A DNA stretch of 64,000 nt from Undaria pinnatifida (taxonomy: Eukaryota > Sar > Phaeophyceae > Laminariales > Alariaceae), in the NCBI GenBank assembly GCA_012845835.1, contig JABAKD010000024.1:7777103-7841102 (forward strand), read 5' to 3'. The notes beneath the pieces were generated by a model. That model was not told the origin of the DNA. It saw only the letters and a program-made list of their open reading frames with translations, and did not search any database. The translations under genes were made by a program, and so were the position numbers. Positions 57,592 to 64,000 of this stretch are shown here, in pieces; within the stretch, counting starts at the first letter, position 1, and each line of letters opens with the position of its first letter.

Positions 57592-60500
57592 TGATAATAA
57601 TAATGATAATAATAATTGTTATGATGATAATACTAACAGTTACAACAAGATATTAATGTACCATGCTATACCTAGGGTATTACGTCTAGACGGCCGTCCG
57701 TCACAGGCCAAAACGGCCGTTTCCTGACATCTTTGCTCGGTACCCCCTTTTCGCCCTCCCGAAATGTTTAGGCGCGCAAGGAGACTTTGGCGGCTGTGCA
57801 GACGTCTCCGAGGATACAACGGCGGGCATCTGCCAGCTTGTCCATTGGCGGCCCTCGTTCTCCGGGTGTAGAGTCGCTGCAAGGGTTTGCCAATGTCCCG
57901 AGCAGCCCGGCATCGGTCGCGTCTGGTGGCAGCATCGGGAGTGAAAAAAGGTGAAATTAATATGTGCATTGGATGGGAGGGGCGAAATCATGCGCCCCCA
58001 GCAATGACAGCAATGCATGTTTTTTTTTGTCCCCGAAAGGCAGCAAATGTGCCGGCGGGAGGTGTGATCATTGGCATGCATGGCGGTAGTCTGTCAGGCC
58101 AGGCCCTCGCATTCCTACAATGCCGGGACGGAGCACGTCGGGTTTGTGTCGGGTATTTACCGACCAGGCAGACATTGCTTGCACCAAGCGCGGGGCGTAG
58201 TGAGGTGTTCGGCGAGTCGCATGAAAGGCGAACTGCATCCTACGAACAAACCACTTGTGAGGCGGACTCGGCACCTTGTGCGTACTTTCTTGCATATCGA
58301 TGACAGCATCGAAGGAATTATTGTTTTCCGACAGGGCGGGAGGGTACTCATTTATTCAAGGGTATGTTAGGAAAGGTACATACTTATGTTGTATGCCCGG
58401 GTAAGTACCCGGGTACGTACCCGTACCCGACGCTTAGATACGTTAGGTACAGGCCTCGATACCTCACCTAAGCGTTTGGTACGTTAGGTACGGACCACGA
58501 TACCTTACCTAAGTTTTAGGTACGAGAGATAAGCAGCTCAAATACTTACCCGGGTATAGGTATACCCGTCGACGCTAACGGCTGTCAAATCTGCATGCAT
58601 TTCAATGAACTTCGTCAACCTTCGAGGCGCCTTCGCAGTAGTGAGCGAAGGCGGCGCAAAACACAACAACGAACGCGTCTTGGGGCATGCATGTATTCTA
58701 TTCGCCTCCATGCCAAGACGGGAACGGCACAAAAGTGCATATACGTGTTTGTGTCACAACTTCGGGCGTACTATTACCCCCCCCCCAATTCCCCCTGGCC
58801 CGTCTCGAAAGGGATGCGTGGTCAACGGTCAAATGACCAAGGCAACCAACAAATGCAAGGGTATGTTAGGTAAGGTATACCTATACCCGGGTAAGTTTTT
58901 GAGGTCGTACCCAACGTACCTAAAACTTGTGCAAGGTATTGACAGCCGTACCTAACGTACCTAACACGTAGGTAAGGTATGAGGACCCGTACCTAACGTA
59001 CCTAAATCCAGGTATTTCATCTACGGCAATACCATTACCCGGTTATGTATTTGAGCGGCGTACCTATATATATATATATATATATTTTTCATCCTCCGGC
59101 GGATGGGGAAAAATAAAGCTTAAGCTCACCACACTTCCACGTATTTTCAGACGCGTCGTGTGTCAATTTAACTCGTACCTATCGCACCTAAAACTTAGGT
59201 AAGGTATCGAGGTTCGTACCTAACGTACCTAACACTTAGGTAAAGTATCCGGGCCCGTACCTAACGTAGCTAAAATTTAGGTAAGGTATTGAGGTTGTCC
59301 CAAGGCTCGTACCTTAACCCGGGTATTTCGCCGACGGGCATACCTATACCCGGTCAAGTATCGGCGCGGCGTATCTATCGTACCTAAACTTAGAAAAAGG
59401 TATCATAGTCTGTGCGTAAGTGCGGGTACCGGTAGGTAAGTACCCGGGTACGCACCCGTATAAAAAACGTCAAATTGGTGGGGCTCCGTACTAGAACAGT
59501 ATGTGCTGGCAATAGTAATCTACTGACAGCAGCAAGCTACTGGCAGCAGCTATCTACGACAGAGCCTGCTAGTAGACGCTGCTCGTTTGCTTGATCTGAC
59601 GTCCATCCAAAAACGCGACACATTTTTTTTAACGAAACACCATGGCCGGTATTTTTTTCTTATGCTGGGTGACAGCCTACTGCAAAACCACCGCGATGGT
59701 GTAACATAAATTCCCAGAGTACACAAACGAGCCTCACGAGCCCTTTTGCTTCGATAACCCTTCGGCGCAGCAAAGTCGTCAATGGCTTTGGCGGTCTCCG
59801 CCGGGATATCGTTCACGTCCTGCGCGTCCCCGTTTATCCTGTAAACGAACTTGGGAGTGATCACGGCGACTGCTCTCTTGCCCGGGGCGACCTCGATCAC
59901 CTCTCGCTCGAGAGCTGGCTCGGAACTATCCTGCTATCATAGTTTCCTCGCCCAGTGAAGCTTGGCCCTCGTGGTCTCCACTAGCAGCTTCGATCATTGT
60001 GCACGCCGTTAATCTACCCCCTGGATTGGGTACGTCTGGGCGACAGGTGCCATGGGTGTGTCCCAGGTGGCAGGTGTCCTGGGTTTGTGGCGGGTAGGCC
60101 GCATGCCTAATTAGCATTGGGAACATGTTTATTATTTTGGTCTCGAAGATGACGTCATGAGTACTTCGCATGATGTACACATTTCGGATAGGGTATTTGA
60201 ACTCGTACCTATACTCGGGTATTTCGTTGACGGGTATACCTATACTCGGGTAAGTATTGGGGCGACATACCCATCGTACTTAAAACTTAGGTAAGGTATC
60301 GAGGTCCGTACCTAACGTTGTTAACTAACACTTAGGTAAGGTATCGGGATTCATACCTAACGTACCTAAAACTTAGGCAAGGTATTGAGGTCGTCCCAAG
60401 GCTTGTGCCTCAACCCGGGTATTTCGTCGACGGGTATACCTATACCCGGGTAAATATTTGAGCCGCTCGTGTGGATGAACTATCTATGGGATCAGTCTCG

Positions 60501-63500
60501 ACAAAGGGCTGCTTGCTGCTCTAGTGAAATCAAACAGTGTAAAAATATCCATCGTTGTTATGTCTGAATCTCATACTGTTGTTACGTGTCTCATCATGAT
60601 ATGTTGCTTCTGGGACGTGCCTTGTCGTGATCTCTTACTGCTGTGACGTGTCTTATCGTGATCTCTTGCTGCTGTGATGTGCCTCATCGTGATCTCGCAC
60701 TGCTATGGCGTACGTGTCTCATCGCAGGAGGGCGTCACACATGCAGGCTATTACTCGCAGCGGGTACGACGCCCAGGAATCGAAGCCATCAGCCGCATCA
60801 GACATATCTGACACAGACCGAGATGGGAGTGGGAGGACTAGAAAAATATTTGGTGAAGCTCCCTCGGCCTCGTCGGCTTCGTCATCCGCTGCATCGCAAG
60901 ATAAAACGCATGCCACCAGAGCCACGGGTATCCCAAGCTTTCGCGGGCGCGCGAGTTTGAGTGCCAACCGCCGTATGTCTGGGCTGGAATCACCACTTCC
61001 GGTGCAGCCCGTAGGAAGTATGCCCCCTCCTGCTTCTGCGGCAACGCGGGCGCCCTCGCGGTCGATCGAGCGTGCTGTCGACAAGCACTGCACGGACGGC
61101 GAGATGGATGCGCTTCGTGCGAGGGTGGCGGGAGCAACAAGGTGATCGCTCGGTTGCGGCGTCACCGTTGTTTGCGTTGTTAGCGAGGAATAATATGACA
61201 CGAGGTTTGTTCTTGTGTCTGATAGGCTAGTTGATAGCTCAGGTGCGGGGTTGCCCATCTTTGCCTTGTCTGTTGGCATGGGATGGTGTGAGGTTTGTTT
61301 TGTCGCATAAACGAGGTGATAGCTCAGCTGTGGTGTAACCTTTCTTTGCGTTGTTGTAGTTTCTTGATGATGTAAGGTTTAGTTTTTGGTATCCTATCGG
61401 GATCATGTAGGGTTTAGGTTTGTTGTTCTATCGGAGGCACTGGTACTCTTTTTCGGCGAGGTTAATGGAGAAGATAGGGTTAGGCTCTCGTTCCCGTCGG
61501 CATAAGGAGCCGACCATCGTTGTATCCAGTCCTATGGGGTACTGTAGCTTTCGCCGAGTAGCTTTCGCGAGCTTGCTGATACTGCTTGTATCTGGTTATG
61601 CCACTATTTTGTACCTGATGATGCATGCTACGCTATAATGTCTGATGGTGCTACTCGATATATGCACTGGTGCTACATGCATCTGACTATAATGCTGTGT
61701 GATTTGTATCTATCCTTCTTGCTATCCTAAATGTCAGTGAGGCCGAAGCGGCACGCGCACGGCTGGCCGAGACCGCAGAAAAACTGGATGAGAGCGAGGC
61801 TTATTGCCGGGATGTGGAGGGAAAACTGGCGTTCTTGGTGAAGAAGTCGGAGCATACCTTGTCAGAACAACGCAGCAAGGTGAGATATACAGTGAATGTC
61901 TTCCTGCAGTGCCGGTTGAATAGTGCCTATTATATTACCGGTGAAGTCGCTTGGCGCGACTGGAACCCGCTACGATACTACTGTAGTACTATTCATAGTG
62001 CATCGGTACTATACTCAATAGTGCCGGTGTCCGGTATGCTGCCAATAATGTTGGTTTGCATAGACCGGCACTATTGGGAGACCCCGACTGCTGTACTTTA
62101 CCTTGTTACAAATGGCCTGCTACGCGAGTTGCTATCATAGCGACAGTTTACGATCTTTCATTTGCTCGTGCTTTTGTGCAATCCTGACCCTTTTGCAGCT
62201 GTCTGCCCTGGCCAAAGAAAAGGCAGCTGGTGCCGCAGCAGGAAGGAGGGAGGCAGAAATGGAATCACAGGTACGGTTTTTGTTGAATATATGTATACCT
62301 AAAGTAGATAATAAGGTACATATTTCGTCCAGCGTTCTATGCCACTGTTTCTAGCTTGCGCAATGCGAATGGACGGCCAACGTGATATCGTAACGTCAAT
62401 GTATTTGACGCTGTCTAAACGGCCGCTTCATGACGAATACCGACGGACAACATAGCATTGTTGGCCCCTTTTCCAGCTCCTAAAAATATGATATTCTAGT
62501 TCCAAGTGGTTTGTCCTCTTAACGGGAATGCGATGCTAAAAGGGTGAAGGGCGCGACTATGTTGTACCGGCGCGTCATATGTTTTGCAGACTTCATTCTT
62601 GGTACGCGGCGCCTTGCCGTCCCCGCGCCTGCATAAGAAAAAATGCCGGTGACTCATGCTTTCCAGCGCGAAAGGAGGCACCGGAACACTATCGCGGTAC
62701 AGCACGTGTTACATTTGGATTGCACGACTTCGTGGTACCGCCGTTTGGCACCTACGCTCTGTTGGAGTGTCTTGCATATATTATACCAGGCACTATATGG
62801 ATTACGTTGAGTATACACACGTGACCTGTGAGTTTGACCAATTTCGTGCTAAGTTTCTTTTGTCATCCTCGTGACAATGAAGATGATGTTGGTTGCCATC
62901 AGCTGCTGTGAGAGTTGCACCACCGTGTTGGAGATTCAGCCCCATAGTGTGTACGAACACACTTCAACTGCGGGGCACGCCCGATGCGGCGTCTGTTGCG
63001 TTTTACCTGGTATTACACTACGCTCAGATTGTGTATTTTCGATGGGTTGTTCTTGTGTGCTGCTTGGCTTCATACTTTGCTCTGCTTTTCGAAAAACACG
63101 TGGTGGTTACCTTGTGTGGGCACTTTCCCCCACACTAAGCTGCACTGCACTGCACTGCACTACACTGCACTTTATTGCTGTACTACACTGCAATGCTCTA
63201 CACTGCACTACACTAAAATACACTACACGGCTGCATACACTGCGCTGCACTGCACCACACTGCAATGCGTTACAATACTACACTGCACTGCGCTGTCAAT
63301 GCTACAGATGTCTGAGCTTACGGACGCCTGTGAAGCCCTCACCCTGGACAAGGAGCAACTCGCGCTTGAAAACGAAGAGTTGCAGGCAAGCTGGCTGGGC
63401 ATGGGCGTGTGCGTGCAGTTGACTCTTGTGGATTTTGCGGTTTGTATTTGCTTCCCGTGTGCGAAGATTTTCTGTCTCGCCGCCTTTAGTTTCCTGCCGG

Positions 63501-64000
63501 TCTCTTGAACCGAACGTATGGTCGATTGAAGTCGGTTGAAGTTGTGCAATAGTTGTGGCCCTAACTCTGCATTGTCACGCCTGGTATTCATGACGGAACA
63601 CGAACTCGACCGTGTTGCCTCCCGTCTGGAGGTATGTTCGGTCGTGCCGCTTTTTTATTCCAGGCAGTGTCTTGTGCCGACCGTATCGTCAGCTAATGTT
63701 GTACAGTTATCGTAGCCGAGGCACGTCATTGGTCATCGTTGTCATCTACCTGGTACTTGAGTATCTGGTGTTCATGACGGAATGCGAACTCAGCGTTTGA
63801 CGATGCTCGAAAATGCAGGAGAGAATGGATGAGCTAGTGGGGGAACTGGCCTCGACCAAACTGGACATGGAACATGCTCAGCTTAGCGCCAAGGAAAACG
63901 AAGCCGCGGCCCGAGCTTTGAGGTATGACACTTCGAGATATTATTTCGTATGGCTTCATCCGGCTGTGAAATGAGAGGGAAGACATGACCAATAGAAATG
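53402..64000 (+). CDS. Dynactin p150(Glued)-like protein, N-terminal part, at least nine exons, runs off right edge
   Basis: Exons: 53402-53476, 53790-53939, 56656-56827, 57772-57950, 60728-61141, 61738-61879, 62199-62270, 63308-63385, 63819-63922; a donor GTATGA follows. Exons 1-3 encode a CAP-Gly domain (VGSRVTVTGKKGV-VKFIGTTKFAAGDWIGVELD ... GKNNG ... GHGLFVKKAQ-VRLD), the tubulin/EB C-terminus-binding module, with the signature GKNNG where GKNDG is usual. A Ser/Pro/Arg-rich linker follows (SSRLAAIREKNKA; TSPRIQRRASASLSIGGPRS; PSFRGRASL). The coiled coil then starts (EAEAARARLAETAEKLDE...; MSELTDACEALTLDKEQL). CAP-Gly plus a basic/Ser linker plus an EALTLDKE coiled coil matches p150(Glued), which links dynein to cargo and microtubules; CLIP-type proteins are the alternative. 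The exon 3 to 4 phases (1 versus 0) do not agree, so a small exon is probably missing. Exon 8 uses a GC donor. Confidence 0.82.
56523..56610 (+). mobile_element. MITE-like element, copy
   Basis: TTAACCCTTTCCAACTCCTT at the left end and GCAATGCGAAAGGGGTTAG at the right. Same subtype as 45255-45342 and 62463-62548 (TTCCAACTCC..., ACGGGA.TGC.ATGC). It sits 45 bp upstream of dynactin-like exon 3. Confidence 0.8.
56846..56932 (-). mobile_element. MITE-like element, copy
   Basis: TTAACGCCTTCACTGGAAGC at the left, CTCTAAAGGGGTTAA at the right, core AAATTTAGTATAGAGAGGGA. It starts 18 bp after the donor of dynactin-like exon 3, in opposite orientation to the copy at 56523. Confidence 0.8.
57440..57640. 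repeat. (AAT)n microsatellite
   Basis: About 200 bp of AAT/ATA trinucleotide with a few ACA and ATG interruptions. It yields spurious poly-Asn and poly-Ile open frames. Confidence 0.98.
58105..58243 (-). repeat. Dispersed ~130-bp repeat, copy 2
   Basis: Reverse complement of 12322-12452. Located in the dynactin-like intron between exons 4 and 5. Confidence 0.8.
59085..59174 (-). mobile_element. Retroposon-like repeat (CCTCCGGCGGATG family), copy 3
   Basis: Interrupts the CCTAAAACTTAGG array directly: array sequence GCGTACCTATA... precedes it and CGTACCTATCGCACC follows. It therefore inserted after the array formed. Confidence 0.8.
59738..59930 (-). CDS. Candidate exon or pseudo-exon of an unidentified minus-strand gene
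   Basis: After the acceptor ATAGCAG at 59931 comes an open stretch beginning DSSEPALEREVIEVAPGKRA, then AVITPKFVYRINGDAQ, VNDIPAETAKAIDDF and APKGYRSKRA, with a possible donor GTGAGG after 59738. It looks like real protein (balanced composition, strand/turn-rich) but I do not recognise the family. An adjacent upstream frame (59931-60060) reads MIEAASGDHEGQASLGEE and would join only by a frameshift. It sits inside an intron of the dynactin-like gene on the other strand, so it may be a decayed insertion. Confidence 0.35.
62463..62548 (+). mobile_element. MITE-like element, copy
   Basis: CCCCTTTTCCAGCTCCTAA, ATTCTAGTTCCAAGTGGTTT, ACGGGAATGCGATGCTAAAA and GGGTGAAG. Termini slightly eroded. Confidence 0.7.
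63133..63300. repeat. CACTGCACTA-type low-complexity array
   Basis: Imperfect CACTGCACTACACTGCAATG units fill the end of the intron before dynactin-like exon 8 and run to within a few bases of its acceptor. Confidence 0.9.

Larger units (their letters stand above)
58370..60470. repeat. CCTAAAACTTAGG / GTACCTAACGTACC satellite-like arrays, interrupted
   Basis: Four blocks (about 58370-58575, 58860-59065, 59180-59460, 60185-60470) of a roughly 40-45-bp unit containing CCGTACCTAACGTACCTAAA, ACTTAGGTAAGGTATCG and ACCCGGGTAAGTA. Units carry palindromes (CCTAAG/CTTAGG, ACCCGGGT). The blocks are split by a retroposon-like copy (59085-59174), a coding-like segment (59738-59930) and other unique sequence, all in one intron of the dynactin-like gene. 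Confidence 0.85.

Noticed and set aside
57225-57727. Poly-Ile and poly-Asn open frames
   Set aside because: Translations of the (AAT)n microsatellite.

Overview
This is a piece of a nuclear eukaryotic genome with large, intron-rich genes. Coding exons are short islands (about 70 to 1150 bp) separated by introns of up to about 5 kb that are packed with tandem arrays and dispersed short repeats. I rebuilt four protein-coding genes by matching recognisable protein segments to GT-AG junctions that keep the reading frame. A dynactin p150-like gene argues against a land plant. The overall style and a short TTAGGG-like tract would fit a photosynthetic stramenopile such as a brown alga, but that placement is a guess.

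Layout. (1) 22-1569, minus: 5' part of a magnesium-dependent phosphatase-1 (MDP-1) type HAD phosphatase, running off the left edge. (2) 2179-20208, plus: complete 12-exon MRD1/RBM19-type rRNA-processing protein with five RRMs, divergent from MDP-1 across about 0.6 kb. (3) 26478-48817, minus: a 17-exon gene for a TRF4/PAPD5-type non-canonical poly(A) polymerase preceded by a coiled coil and two TRAF-type zinc fingers, with a roughly 450-residue repetitive insertion inside the catalytic core. (4) 53402 to the right edge, plus: 5' part of a dynactin p150(Glued)-like gene (CAP-Gly, Ser/Pro/basic linker, coiled coil). Genes 2 and 3 converge on a 6.3 kb repeat-rich spacer (20209-26477). Genes 3 and 4 diverge from a 4.6 kb spacer (48818-53401).

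MRD1 (pre-rRNA processing) and a TRF4-type polymerase (in other eukaryotes, nuclear RNA surveillance with the exosome) act in related nuclear RNA pathways. I see no evidence that they are co-regulated.

The two most unusual things are the TRAF zinc finger plus TRF4 polymerase architecture, and a recurring pattern in which the edge of an exon together with its splice site is duplicated, in decayed form, in the adjoining intron (six cases, one amplified into an array of about a dozen acceptor-like copies). The non-coding part also holds a MITE-like family with TTAACCC termini, a tRNA-derived SINE family, a retroposon-like family with an A-rich end, and many minisatellites.
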